From a bacterium 1xD42-87 (GTDB lineage: Bacteria; Bacillota; Clostridia; Lachnospirales; Lachnospiraceae), in assembly GCA_003611805.1 (NCBI GenBank), contig RAYM01000018.1:1-64000 (forward strand): a stretch of 64,000 nucleotides of DNA. The letters are read 5' to 3'. The notes beneath the pieces are model-generated. The model worked only from the letters and a program-made list of their open reading frames with translations, was not told the DNA's origin and made no database searches. A program made the translations under genes and the position numbers. Position 1 is the first letter of the stretch; each line of letters opens with the position of its first letter. Shown here one piece after another: positions 35,235-44,459 of this stretch.

Positions 35235-36593
35235 CTATGCGAAAATATCGTTTAGCTGGTAGATGACCTCATCCCTGCCTGTCACGATAATCACGGCATC
35301 ACCCTTCCGATAGAAAGAGTCGCCGTTCGGTATCTCAAAGCTGTTATGCCTGTTAATTCCCGCCACGCGGATGTTTTTCTTAAGTTTCAACTGTTTCAGG
35401 GGCTCCTCACAGTGTCTCGTACTGCTGTCCACCAAAAACTCAATTGCCTCCGCCTGACCGTCCGCAATCACGTTGACCGCCTGCGCCGCCCCCGTCTGGT
35501 TTCGGATCGCCCGCACATACCGCACAATGTCATTACAGCACAGTTCTCTCGGACTGATGGTGCTTCCCACGGGCAGCTTATCCAGAATCCGATTGTTGGA
35601 AAGCCTGCCAAGCTTCGTGATAATCTGAGGCACCTCCGCGCTGCTGCCAATCAGGGAAATGAACATGTTCATCTCGTCCACGCCGGTTAATGTGACAAGT
35701 GCGTCACATTCTCCCATCCGCTCACGCTCCAGAAGGAACTCATTGCTGGCGTCGCCATGCACGATCGTCACATCCGGCAGCTGATTCGCCAGAGACAGGC
35801 ATCTGTCATAGTCCTGCTCAATGATCTCCACCATGATACCGTCCTGATTCAGAAGCCGCGCCAGATAGTAACTTAATCGCCCGCCGCCGCACAAAAGCAC
35901 CCGCTTCGCCTTATGCGTAATAATTCCCATATTTTTGAGAAATACGGTCAATTCTCTGGTAGATGCTGTCACGAAAATCCGATCCCCCGCCTGCAGCACA
36001 AAATTACCGTCGGGAATGATCGCCTTGCTGTCCCGCAAAACGGCGCAGACCAGAATCTTACATTTCACCACGTTCGGCAGGTCAAACAGTCCCACATTGC
36101 AAAGCTTGGAATCATCCCCGATCTTTAATTCCACGATTTCCACCTTGCCCTTGGCAAAAGTGTCTCTCTTTAAAAAACCGGGATACTTGATCAGCCGTTC
36201 CATCTCAATTGCAGCCTGACTCTCCGGATTGACCACCATGGACAATCCAAACAGATGCCTCATCTGATAAATCTGATCTTTGTATTCCGGATTGCGTATT
36301 CTCGCTATCGTATGGAGATTCGGATTCATGCCGTGCGCGATCGTACAGCAGAGCAGGTTGACCTCATCCGCCCCTGTCATAACAATCAGCAGTTCCGCCT
36401 CTTCCACCCCGGCTCTGGAGAGCGTCGCCATGGACGCACAGTTTCCCTGCACCGCCATAATATCGTAGCGTTCCTCGCTTACCTCAAGAACCTCCGCCTT
36501 CGCGTCAATCAGGGTAATGTCGTGCCCCTCCGCGACCAACTGCCTCGTCAGCGTAGAGCCTACTTTGCCGTCCCCCGCTATTATGATCTTCAC
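35235..36593 (-). CDS. trkA: TrkA nucleotide-binding regulator of potassium uptake
   Basis: 452 residues: two tandem RCK units, each a TrkA-N Rossmann domain (GDGKVGSTLTRQLVAEGHDITLID and GGGRLSYYLARLLNQDGIMVEIIE) followed by a TrkA-C domain. It binds NAD(H) or nucleotides on the cytoplasmic face and gates TrkH. First gene of the trkAH operon. Confidence 0.95.
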   Translation of the reverse strand: MKIIIAGDGKVGSTLTRQLVAEGHDITLIDAKAEVLEVSEERYDIMAVQGNCASMATLSRAGVEEAELLIVMTGADEVNLLCCTIAHGMNPNLHTIARIRNPEYKDQIYQMRHLFGLSMVVNPESQAAIEMERLIKYPGFLKRDTFAKGKVEIVELKIGDDSKLCNVGLFDLPNVVKCKILVCAVLRDSKAIIPDGNFVLQAGDRIFVTASTRELTVFLKNMGIITHKAKRVLLCGGGRLSYYLARLLNQDGIMVEIIEQDYDRCLSLANQLPDVTIVHGDASNEFLLERERMGECDALVTLTGVDEMNMFISLIGSSAEVPQIITKLGRLSNNRILDKLPVGSTISPRELCCNDIVRYVRAIRNQTGAAQAVNVIADGQAEAIEFLVDSSTRHCEEPLKQLKLKKNIRVAGINRHNSFEIPNGDSFYRKGDAVIIVTGRDEVIYQLNDIFA

Positions 36594-36612
36594 TGAAAGT
36601 TCCCTCCATTGC

Positions 36613-36705
36613 GTCCTCGTCCGCAGTGCACGCTCGGCTCACGGGCTGTCTGCGCACTGCTCATTGCCATCGTGTATATTATACCACTCCCATCCCAAAA
36701 GGCAA
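36613..36705 (-). promoter_or_regulatory. trkA promoter and leader hairpin
   Basis: TTGCCT (fwd 36700-36705), 16 bases, TATAAT (fwd 36678-36683). The leader contains a 7-bp stem GCAGTGC/GCACTGC with a long loop ending about 20 bases before GGAGG. It resembles the pseudoknot elements only loosely and is not counted as a copy. Confidence 0.6.
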
Positions 36706-36724
36706 TCTTCGGATTAACAACAGG

Positions 36725-36748
36725 AGACACCCGCCTTTGCGGATGTCT
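36725..36748 (-). terminator. Terminator after the LysM protein gene
   Basis: A 10-bp hairpin (AGACATCCGC-AAAG-GCGGGTGTCT on the minus strand) is followed by CCTGTTGTT, about 45 bases after the stop. Confidence 0.6.
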
Positions 36749-36791
36749 TCTTTCTGTCTGCGACAGCTCTGTATGTCAAAATCCGGCAATA

Positions 36792-38633
36792 TCATGTCGG
36801 AATCCGCAGGACCTGACCGATCTGCAGATTGTCACTGGCCAGACCGTTCAGCCGTTTGACCGCGTCCACCGTGGTACCGTACCGATTTGCCAGAAGCCAG
36901 AGCGTATCCCCGGAGCGCACGGTATAATCAAAGTATGACGAAGACTGTCCTGTCGGAATCTGCAGCACCTGACCGATCTGCAGATTATCGCCGGTCAGAC
37001 TGTTCAGCCGTTTGATCGCATCCACCGATGTGCCGAAACGGTTCGCCAGCAGCCAGAGCGTATCTCCCGATTTCACGGTATAGGCAAAGGAGCCGCCGCC
37101 CGTATCCGGCGCAGGATCAGGGTTCGGTGAGGGCACATTCTGTCCGATTCCCTGATAGGTCCGGTACAGCGCGTTCCAGGTTGCCGGACCTACAATGCCG
37201 TCCGGCGTCAGCCCCATCCTGCTCTGAAATGCGGTCACCGCCTGTTTTGTACCCGCACCGAAAATGCCGTCCTGCGTCACCGCCGGGATGTCGGGATAGT
37301 ATTCGGAAATCACATCCAACAGATACTGCAGCGTAATCACGTCCTGCCCCCTCGATCCCTGCCGCAGCACAGCCGCCGGCGGCACGGTTCCGATTCCCAG
37401 ATTAATTCCCTCACTGTTCAGTTCCGCCAGCCTTGTAACAGCCGTATACAGACTGGACAGCTTATACCATGTGGACTTTCCTACGATCCCGTCAGCCGCA
37501 AGTCCGAAAATACTCTGGAATTTCGTGACTGCCGCCCGGGTGCTGTCCCCGAAGGTTCCCGCCGCATCCGTGATCACCGGTATCGCAGGATAGTTCTGCC
37601 TGATCCGTTTCAGATAGGTCTGGATTGTCTGCACATCCAGTCCCGTACTCCCCACCTTAAGCGGCGTCCCCGGATAGGAAGAGATCATATTCGTTATGAT
37701 GTTTGTCTCCACGATTTCCACGTCATCCGGATAATAATACCGCAAGATCCTGAGCGGCGTGTAACCCTGACCGGCAAGTGTGACCGTCCCCCACTGTGAC
37801 ATCCCTCTGCAGGTCGTCGTTGTACCGTTGCAGAAGGATGTAAAGTACGGTGCCTGCTGCCCCTGCCTGCGCACATACTCATTGAAGATCTCGTCAGCAA
37901 TCCTGCTTATGGAATCGTATATGGGTCTTCCGTAAATGAACGCCTGATCATATGCGGTGCTGTTTGTAATATCAAAGGGATACCCTTTCGCCCTGTACCA
38001 TTCCGTGTACACCCGGTTTAAGGCGAACGTGATAATAGCGTAGATATTTGCCCGCAGCGCGTTCTCCGGCCACGTCGGATAGATCTCGCTGCTGGCCACA
38101 TTTTTCACATAATCGGGAAAGGACACCTGCACGTTGGAAGCCGCGCCATCCGGCGTCCCCAGATGTACCGTGATCGGATTCGGGATGGCAACCAGCCGCA
38201 GCACCTGCCCGGACTCTCCGCCCTGAAAAAATCCTTCCGGCTCCCGCTCCCCCTCCATGGCGACTGCCGGCGCCCCAACCGTAATTTCCGTCTGTATCCC
38301 GTTCCGCTCCTGCCCCTGCATCGGAACGAGAACAAGCGGAAGGTGTGCCGACTCCCCGTCGAAAATCGGAATGTCAGCGACATACACCGATTCAAATCCT
38401 TCCGCCTGTGCAAGTACATTGTAGGTGACATAGGGCGTTCCCGTAAAATTCTCGTTCTGGGAATAGCCCTTGTCCATGGTTTCCAGCGAAACTCTTCGCG
38501 TCTCGCCGCTAACGTCTGTCGTCAGCTCGTAAATCCGATTCTGCTCATCGTCCAGAACCGTCACCTGCACGCCGCTAAGAGGCAGCGCGTCGTGAGCCGT
38601 TCTCGCCTGCATGGTCAGATATCCTATCGCCAT
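36792..38633 (-). CDS. SpoIID-like, peptidoglycan-binding and LysM protein
   Basis: 613 residues. In order: an N-terminal carboxypeptidase-regulatory-like beta domain (about 1-110); a SpoIID-like region with ALRANIYAIITFALNRVY and NSTAYDQAF (about 190-300); two PG_binding_1 domains (about 325-395 and 425-495); a Pro/Asp-rich linker; and two LysM repeats (about 518-560 and 570-613) that are nearly identical in DNA (36800-36930 and 36955-37080). No signal peptide or membrane segment is visible, unusual for a wall-binding protein, so export may be non-classical, for example at sporulation. AGGAG precedes the ATG. Confidence 0.85.
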   Translation of the reverse strand: MAIGYLTMQARTAHDALPLSGVQVTVLDDEQNRIYELTTDVSGETRRVSLETMDKGYSQNENFTGTPYVTYNVLAQAEGFESVYVADIPIFDGESAHLPLVLVPMQGQERNGIQTEITVGAPAVAMEGEREPEGFFQGGESGQVLRLVAIPNPITVHLGTPDGAASNVQVSFPDYVKNVASSEIYPTWPENALRANIYAIITFALNRVYTEWYRAKGYPFDITNSTAYDQAFIYGRPIYDSISRIADEIFNEYVRRQGQQAPYFTSFCNGTTTTCRGMSQWGTVTLAGQGYTPLRILRYYYPDDVEIVETNIITNMISSYPGTPLKVGSTGLDVQTIQTYLKRIRQNYPAIPVITDAAGTFGDSTRAAVTKFQSIFGLAADGIVGKSTWYKLSSLYTAVTRLAELNSEGINLGIGTVPPAAVLRQGSRGQDVITLQYLLDVISEYYPDIPAVTQDGIFGAGTKQAVTAFQSRMGLTPDGIVGPATWNALYRTYQGIGQNVPSPNPDPAPDTGGGSFAYTVKSGDTLWLLANRFGTSVDAIKRLNSLTGDNLQIGQVLQIPTGQSSSYFDYTVRSGDTLWLLANRYGTTVDAVKRLNGLASDNLQIGQVLRIPT

Positions 38634-38752
38634 AATTCGTTCTCCTTCACAGCCATCATTTCATAAATCCCTATGCTATAAAGTATGCGTCGATCGGATT
38701 ACTGTACCATATCAGTCCTCAGTTACTTTTCTCTACCCTCTCAATCGAGCTG

Positions 38753-39775
38753 TTAGCGTATCCCTATCTCCGTATCGGACTCGGTCGTGTGGCTGTGTTC
38801 CTTGATGTAAGCCACAATCTCGGAAAGCTTCGTGAACGCCAGACCCACATAGCTGTCCGCGCAGCCGTAGTAGAGCGCAATCTTGCCGCTCTCGGAGTCG
38901 TGAATGGTCGCACAGGGGAAGCACACGTTGGGAACAAAGCCCCTCTCCTCGTACCACTCTTCCGGGGTCAGCAGGAAATTCTCGCAGCGGTACAGCACCT
39001 TGGACGGATTGTCAATGTCAAGAATCGCACCGCCGATGGAATACACCAGACCGTTGCAGGTGCCGGTCACGCCATGGTAGAACAGAAGCCAGCCTTCGCT
39101 TGTCTCAATGGGCGCCGCGCCGCCGCCAATCTTAACGGACTCCCACCACTCACTGCTTCTGCCCATCACATGCCTGTGCTTGCCCCAATAAACCATATCC
39201 GGGCTTTCGCTTAAGAAGATATCGCCAAAAGGCGTGTGCCCGGAATCGGAAGGACGGCTTAAGAGTACGAAATTGCCGTTAATCTTTCTGGGGAACAGCA
39301 CGGCATTTCTGTTAAAGGGAATGAACGGGTTTTCAATTCTCGTAAAGGTCTTGAAGTCCGTGGTCTTCGCCATACCGATGGACGCCCCGTAAAAATCCTG
39401 ACACCAGATGATGTAGTAGGTATCCTCCACCTTCACCAGACGGGGGTCGTAAGCGTATACCGGCATGAAATCATTGCCCTGCTCGTCCTTAAAGGGAATC
39501 TTCTCCTTCTCAAACTCCCAGTGAATCGCATCCTTGCTGTGACCAAGATAAATATATGGAATACCGTTTACCTGCTCCCCGCGGAACACGCCGATAAAGC
39601 CGTCGCCGTAAGGCATTACCGCGCTGTTAAAGATTCTGGCAACGCCTTCTACCGGATTTCTGCCGATAATCGGGTTCTCACTGTATCTCCAAATCGGCGC
39701 GCCCGTGAGCCCCTCCGGCTTCTCCTGCCAGGGCACGTTCTTCACAACAGGGCTTATCATTTTTACTTCGCTCAT
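38753..39775 (-). CDS. GH130 beta-1,4-mannooligosaccharide phosphorylase-like
   Basis: 340 residues from the ATG after AAGGAGGAG. GH130 five-bladed propeller pattern with the probable proton-donor Asp D110 in VYAYDPRLVKVEDTYYIIW and phosphate-binding region YHGVTGTCNG. It resembles the RaMP2 type that phosphorolyses mannooligosaccharides to mannose 1-phosphate. It is last in the mannan operon. There is no signal peptide, so it acts in the cytoplasm. Confidence 0.87.
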   Translation of the reverse strand: MSEVKMISPVVKNVPWQEKPEGLTGAPIWRYSENPIIGRNPVEGVARIFNSAVMPYGDGFIGVFRGEQVNGIPYIYLGHSKDAIHWEFEKEKIPFKDEQGNDFMPVYAYDPRLVKVEDTYYIIWCQDFYGASIGMAKTTDFKTFTRIENPFIPFNRNAVLFPRKINGNFVLLSRPSDSGHTPFGDIFLSESPDMVYWGKHRHVMGRSSEWWESVKIGGGAAPIETSEGWLLFYHGVTGTCNGLVYSIGGAILDIDNPSKVLYRCENFLLTPEEWYEERGFVPNVCFPCATIHDSESGKIALYYGCADSYVGLAFTKLSEIVAYIKEHSHTTESDTEIGIR

Positions 39776-39801
39776 CTTTTTCTCCTCCTTCATAGAAACT
39801 T

Positions 39802-40974
39802 TTACTGCTTATTCAGAAAATCTAAGTTATTCTTGATAAAATCACATCTCTGCGCCACGCACTCCACGGAGCGGTAAGGATCCTGCGGTGTATTGAACAC
39901 ATAGTCCGTCAGCTTGTCAATGGTCGTCGTCGCCACATGCATTCTCGTGTCGCTCGCCGCGTAGTAAATATACACCTCGCCGTTGTCCTTCGCGATCGCG
40001 CCGTTTGTGAACACTACGTTTGACACGTCGCCCACGCGCTCCCAGTTTCTCGGACCAATCAGCATCCCGGAGGGCTCCGCAATCACCTTGGAAGGGTCAT
40101 TCAAGTCCGTGGCAAACGCGTAAATCACATACCGCAAGCCAGCCGCCGTATTGCGCACGCCGTGGGCAATGTGAATCCAGCCCTTATCAGTTTTAATCGG
40201 CGGTGCGCCTGCGCCGTTCTTTGCCTCGGTGATGGTGTGGTATCTGCGGATGGACGTCATCTTCTCCTCATCCACGACCGCGTGGGTAATATCCTCGCAC
40301 AGCCCGAAACCGATGCCGCCGCCTGACCCTGTCTCGATGAAATCATCCATGGGTCTTGTGTAGAACGCATACTTGCCGTCCACAAACTCCGGGTGCAGCA
40401 CCACGTTTCTCTGCTGGGGAGAACGCTTCGTCACCAGATTGGGCAGTCTCTCCCAGTTCTTCAAATCCTTCGTGCGCACGATGCCCGCCGCCGCCACAGC
40501 CGCAGACAAATCGTTCACCGTGGTATCTTTGCTCTCGGAGCAGAACACGCCGTAAATATAGCCGTCCTCATGCTTCGTCAGTCGCATGTCGTAAACATTG
40601 GTCTCCTCCGGGCAGGTGTCCGGCAGTAAGATCGGATAATCCCAGAACTTAAAACCGTCGATGCCGTTGTCGCTCTCCGCCACCCCAAAGAAAGATTTCC
40701 TGTCATTCCCCTCGATTCTCGCCACCAGATAATACTTTCCGTTCAACTCGATCGCTCCCGAGTTCATCACCGCATTGACCCCCAGCCGCTCCATAAAATA
40801 AGGGTTCGTCTCCGGGTTCAAATCATACCGCCATGTCAGCGGAATATGCTCCCTCGTCAAGACCGGGTACTGATAGCGGTCATAAATACCGTTGTAATCA
40901 TCCGCCTTCACATTTTTCCGCTCTACCAGCTTATTATACTTTTCTAATTCCACATAATACCTTTCATGCAGCAT
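39802..40974 (-). CDS. GH130 4-O-beta-D-mannosyl-D-glucose phosphorylase
   Basis: 390 residues, equal to characterised mannosylglucose phosphorylases. The catalytic Asp is at D129 ([17 protein letters not shown]), close to its place in the Bacteroides enzyme. It converts mannosyl-glucose and phosphate to mannose 1-phosphate and glucose. The adjoining epimerase makes its substrate from mannobiose, so the two genes form the known epimerase-phosphorylase pathway. Confidence 0.92.
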   Translation of the reverse strand: MLHERYYVELEKYNKLVERKNVKADDYNGIYDRYQYPVLTREHIPLTWRYDLNPETNPYFMERLGVNAVMNSGAIELNGKYYLVARIEGNDRKSFFGVAESDNGIDGFKFWDYPILLPDTCPEETNVYDMRLTKHEDGYIYGVFCSESKDTTVNDLSAAVAAAGIVRTKDLKNWERLPNLVTKRSPQQRNVVLHPEFVDGKYAFYTRPMDDFIETGSGGGIGFGLCEDITHAVVDEEKMTSIRRYHTITEAKNGAGAPPIKTDKGWIHIAHGVRNTAAGLRYVIYAFATDLNDPSKVIAEPSGMLIGPRNWERVGDVSNVVFTNGAIAKDNGEVYIYYAASDTRMHVATTTIDKLTDYVFNTPQDPYRSVECVAQRCDFIKNNLDFLNKQ

Positions 40975-41008
40975 TTCAGCCTTCTCCTCCTTTTTATTCT
41001 CGACTTAT

Positions 41009-42178
41009 TCAGTCAACATCTCTCCTGATAACCTCCAGACACATCCTCCCGTTGTGATACGGGCACTTCCAGGGCTCCACAATCGGTTTCCCGCTCACGG
41101 ACTCCCCATCCTTATTCACATCCCAGAACCACTCGGAACCAGGTCGCTTATCAATCAAATGTGCCTTGATAAACTCCCACTCGGCTCTCGCCGCTTCCAG
41201 ATACTCTGTGTGCTCCGGCGCAAGCTGATACCCGTTCAAAAAGCCTACCAGCGCTTCCGCCTGCACCCACCAGATGCGATTCTCGTCCACCACACCCTTC
41301 TCGCACTCGTTGGCAAGAGATTTTCCGTCGAATGCCGTCCGATATACCTGACCGGTCAGGTCAAGTATGATCGGCAGCATCTTTTCCGTGTAGGCATCAT
41401 CCTCCAACACATCCGTTCCCCGTCTGATCAGCCACGCCGTCTCAATGTCGTGCCCATAAGAATGCAGATCAAGAATCGTGTGCATCTCCCGGTCGAAAAA
41501 TACCTCCTGCCTGTGCAGCTTCGGATTGTAAATCTTCTCCGCAATGGTGTCGAGAATCCATTTCAGCCGCTCCTTCACCGCACCGTCCCCGCTGACCCGG
41601 TAAAGCTCCGTGTAAGCCTCGAACACATGAAGCAGCGTGTTCATGGTCTTATCCGCAATGACACCGTTCTCGGAGAGTTTGTCGTTCTCGATCTCATGAA
41701 ACTCCCTGTCAAACGCTTCCTTATAGCCGATTTCATCCATGCACCGCTCCTCGATGATGCGGAACAGCTCCATCGCTGTCCTTAACGCGCCCTCATCCTT
41801 TGACGCGTCGTAATAAGAAGAAAGCGCGTAAATGGAAAACGCCTGATTGTATGTATGCTTCGTCGTATCCTCTGGCGTGCCGTCGTAGCGCACCGACCAG
41901 TACACACCGCCCTTCTCGTGATCCACACAGTACTTCTGCATAAATTCGTAGCCATGCTTTGCCTGTTCCAACAGCGACTCGTCCTTTAACGTCATGTAGG
42001 CGTTTGCGAAAAACCAGGTAATCCGGCTGTTTAAGATACAGCCCTTCACCGCCTTCTCATCCCGTTTCAGATCATAGTCCATATAGCCCACATAGCCGCC
42101 GTTTACATCATCCCGAAGCCCCTTCCAGAAAGGAATGATGCAGTCTGTCAAATGGCTCCTGATCTCTTCCACCATCAT
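41009..42178 (-). CDS. Cellobiose (mannobiose) 2-epimerase
   Basis: 389 residues, (alpha/alpha)6 barrel of the N-acylglucosamine 2-epimerase family. Histidines H184 (TLLHVFEAY), H243 (HSYGHDIE) and H375 (KCPYHNGRMC) correspond to the catalytic set of Ruminococcus cellobiose 2-epimerase. It turns beta-1,4-mannobiose into mannosyl-glucose for the phosphorylase gene 34 bases downstream. The start could also be the next ATG. A promoter lies upstream (42296-42323). Confidence 0.93.
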   Translation of the reverse strand: MMVEEIRSHLTDCIIPFWKGLRDDVNGGYVGYMDYDLKRDEKAVKGCILNSRITWFFANAYMTLKDESLLEQAKHGYEFMQKYCVDHEKGGVYWSVRYDGTPEDTTKHTYNQAFSIYALSSYYDASKDEGALRTAMELFRIIEERCMDEIGYKEAFDREFHEIENDKLSENGVIADKTMNTLLHVFEAYTELYRVSGDGAVKERLKWILDTIAEKIYNPKLHRQEVFFDREMHTILDLHSYGHDIETAWLIRRGTDVLEDDAYTEKMLPIILDLTGQVYRTAFDGKSLANECEKGVVDENRIWWVQAEALVGFLNGYQLAPEHTEYLEAARAEWEFIKAHLIDKRPGSEWFWDVNKDGESVSGKPIVEPWKCPYHNGRMCLEVIRRDVD

Positions 42179-42274
42179 GGTTCTCTACCCCCTTCTTATC
42201 TCTCTCCCTTTTACACATACCCGCATATACATTTCGCCCGCTTCCAGCTTAATATTTAGCTTAAAAGCGAGCGA

Positions 42275-42323
42275 AATAGCTTAACTGTTAATTAAATTAT
42301 AAGGTAAATCTTGATAATGTCAA
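42275..42323 (-). promoter_or_regulatory. Internal promoter of the epimerase-phosphorylase genes
   Basis: TTGACA (fwd 42318-42323), 16 bases, TATAAT (fwd 42296-42301), then TTTAATTAACAGTTAA. The lacI-type gene has nearly the same arrangement (48308-48335), so the downstream sequence is a candidate operator. Confidence 0.65.
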
Positions 42324-42397
42324 TCCACTTCCGCCTTTTTTCGTAAAAACAGCATCTTGACATAAATAAAAATTATTTTTTGTACATAATGACTACG

Positions 42398-43246
42398 TTA
42401 ACCTTTGACGGAACCCGCGGTCATACCACTGTAAATCTGCTTCTGGAACAGGATGAACACGATCAGCGCCGGCAGAAGGGAAATAATTACACCTGCGCAG
42501 ATCAGATTGTACTTGCTTCCCAGCGGGCCAACAAAGGTATAAAGGCTGGTTGCCACGGTGGGCAGGAGCTTTTTGTTCTGCAGATACAGGTTCGCGCAGT
42601 AATACTCGTTGTAAGTCCCCACACCTTTTAAGATACACGACGTCACAATAGCCGGTTTTAACAGGGGCAGAAGGATCTTAAGGTAAATCGTAAAGTAGGA
42701 CGCCCCGTCAATGATCGCCGACTCGTCTAACGACACGCTGATGTTCTCAAAGAACTGGATATAAATATATATGGCGATTACATCCGTGCCACACATCATA
42801 ATGATGTATCCCGGCAGGGAATTGATAAAGTTCAGCGCATCCATGATCCCGTACACTGCAACCTGCATGGCAACACCGGGCAGAAGCGTGGCAAACAGGA
42901 ACAAGTTCCGGATCATCCCGTTGCCGGGGAACTTAAAGCGGTTCAGCACGTAAGCGAGAGAAGTTCCCACCAGCACTGACACGGCCAGCACGCACACAAG
43001 AATGATAAGGGAGTTGACAAACGCCCTCCCCATGTTTGCCCTGTCAAAAGACTGCAGAAAGTTGTCAAAATTCAACCAGCTTACAGGCAGTGTCATAACA
43101 TTCGTATTCTGATACTCCTCTTCGGTCTTAAACGCCGTGATTACACAGGACACCACGGGCAGCACCGCCACAAAGGCGAAGAACACCAAAGATAAATACT
43201 TTAAAACAATCGCTAAATAATGTCCGATTTTTTGTAATACCGTCAT
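42398..43246 (-). CDS. Mannan oligosaccharide ABC permease (MalG-type)
   Basis: 282 residues, six membrane segments, EAA-type loop ESAIIDGASYFTIYLKILLPLL and C-terminal AGSVKG. It starts directly after the stop of the partner permease. With that permease and the lipoprotein encoded at 44460 it should import mannooligosaccharides. No ATPase gene is present. Confidence 0.93.
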   Translation of the reverse strand: MTVLQKIGHYLAIVLKYLSLVFFAFVAVLPVVSCVITAFKTEEEYQNTNVMTLPVSWLNFDNFLQSFDRANMGRAFVNSLIILVCVLAVSVLVGTSLAYVLNRFKFPGNGMIRNLFLFATLLPGVAMQVAVYGIMDALNFINSLPGYIIMMCGTDVIAIYIYIQFFENISVSLDESAIIDGASYFTIYLKILLPLLKPAIVTSCILKGVGTYNEYYCANLYLQNKKLLPTVATSLYTFVGPLGSKYNLICAGVIISLLPALIVFILFQKQIYSGMTAGSVKG

Positions 43247-44248
43247 CTATCTGCCCGCCTTTCTAGCCGCGTATCTCGCAAGCTGTTTTTCACGCTTCTT
43301 CGCCGCGCCGAAATCCTCATCCTCCGCGCTTCTGAACACGTATTTAAAGAAGAGCTTCTGTAAAATTGTCGCTGCGAAAATAATCAGCAGGAGCACCACC
43401 GCCATTGCCGATGCCAACCCGACTTTCTGCTGGGTGTGGGCGATCTCGTTCATGACCACGAAGTAAGTGCCCGTCCCGTTCGCGCCGCTTGTGATAACAT
43501 AGGGCGGCTCGAAAGCGCTCAGAGAACCCGTGATGGACAGGATCACATTCAGCGTTACGATCGTCTTGATACTCGGCAGGATAATGTAGCGGAACTGCTC
43601 AAACCGATTCGCGCCGTCAAGCATTGCCGCCTCATACAGCTCGGAATCAACCGACATGATCGCACCGATAAAAAGCACCATGTTCTGTCCAAAATACCGC
43701 CACACGGATGTACCCACAAGGGATATATTATTAATACTCTGGTCTTTCAACCAATAAGGAAGATTGTCTAATTGAAATCCACACCACTGAAGCACAGTGT
43801 CAAACACGAAGCCTCTGGTGTAAAAAAACTTAAAAATGAAACCGATGGCAATACCGTTTATCAGATAAGGGAAAAACATAAAGCCCTTAAAAATGTTGCC
43901 ACCCTTTACCTTGAAACTTAAGACCGTTGCGAGATACAGCGCCAGTGCAAGCTGCACCACGGAACCTCCCATGTAATAGAGACTAAGCTTGAGCGCCCCG
44001 AAGCAGTCTTTCCTGCTGAATACGCTGGCGTAATTCTTCCAGCCCACAAAAGTTCTCTTCCCCACATATTTCATCTTATAAAAACTGAATCCAACCATCT
44101 CCCCGAACGGAAGATATGTAAATGTAAACAACAGAACCAGCGGTATAATCATAAATGCAACAATGATAATAGCCTGCTGCCCTTTTCTGCTCCTTGCCCA
44201 CTGCAGGAATCCCTTTTTGGATCCCGCTGTATTTGCCTGTGCCGCCAT
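43247..44248 (-). CDS. Mannan oligosaccharide ABC permease (MalF-type)
   Basis: 333 residues, with a basic cytoplasmic N-terminus and six membrane segments. The EAA-type loop is EAAMLDGANRFEQFRYIILPSI. A highly basic C-terminal tail (about 315-333) is unusual but harmless. It is preceded by copy C of the pseudoknot element, which lies between it and the binding-protein gene and could set the ratio of the two products. Confidence 0.93.
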   Translation of the reverse strand: MAAQANTAGSKKGFLQWARSRKGQQAIIIVAFMIIPLVLLFTFTYLPFGEMVGFSFYKMKYVGKRTFVGWKNYASVFSRKDCFGALKLSLYYMGGSVVQLALALYLATVLSFKVKGGNIFKGFMFFPYLINGIAIGFIFKFFYTRGFVFDTVLQWCGFQLDNLPYWLKDQSINNISLVGTSVWRYFGQNMVLFIGAIMSVDSELYEAAMLDGANRFEQFRYIILPSIKTIVTLNVILSITGSLSAFEPPYVITSGANGTGTYFVVMNEIAHTQQKVGLASAMAVVLLLIIFAATILQKLFFKYVFRSAEDEDFGAAKKREKQLARYAARKAGR

Positions 44249-44264
44249 ATGCTACCCTCCATGT

Positions 44265-44408
44265 CAGAGCAGTTTACTGCGATGACGCGCGATGGGACGT
44301 ATGCGTACCATCTACAAAAGCTGTTCTCCCATCTGCGATCATGACAATTTGATGCTCTGGCTCAAATTGTTGGGGCTGCCACTTTTGCTTTTTCCCTGTG
44401 TCAGCCCC
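44265..44408 (-). repeat. Intra-operonic pseudoknot element, copy C
   Basis: A 9-bp hairpin (fwd ACAATTTGA 44344-44352, TCAAATTGT 44362-44370) has a 9-base loop containing TGCTCTG (fwd 44353-44359). The loop is perfectly complementary to CAGAGCA (fwd 44265-44271), four bases before the permease GGAGG. Between them a GATGGGA/TCCCATC stem (44291-44297, 44327-44333) replaces the AT-rich inner hairpin of copies A and B. A further stem, GGGGCTG/CAGCCCC (44372-44408), lies on the binding-protein side. Confidence 0.75.
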
Positions 44409-44459
44409 GATTAACCATTTAAACCTTATAACTTCTCGTCAAATCTTTATATAACTGTC

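Noticed and set aside
36613-36650. Fourth copy of the pseudoknot element in the trkA leader
   Set aside because: It has a 7-bp stem near GGAGG, but its loop has no 6-7 base complement upstream of the ribosome site.
36800-37080. Tandem DNA repeat as a mobile or CRISPR-like array
   Set aside because: The two similar units are the coding sequence of two LysM domains.
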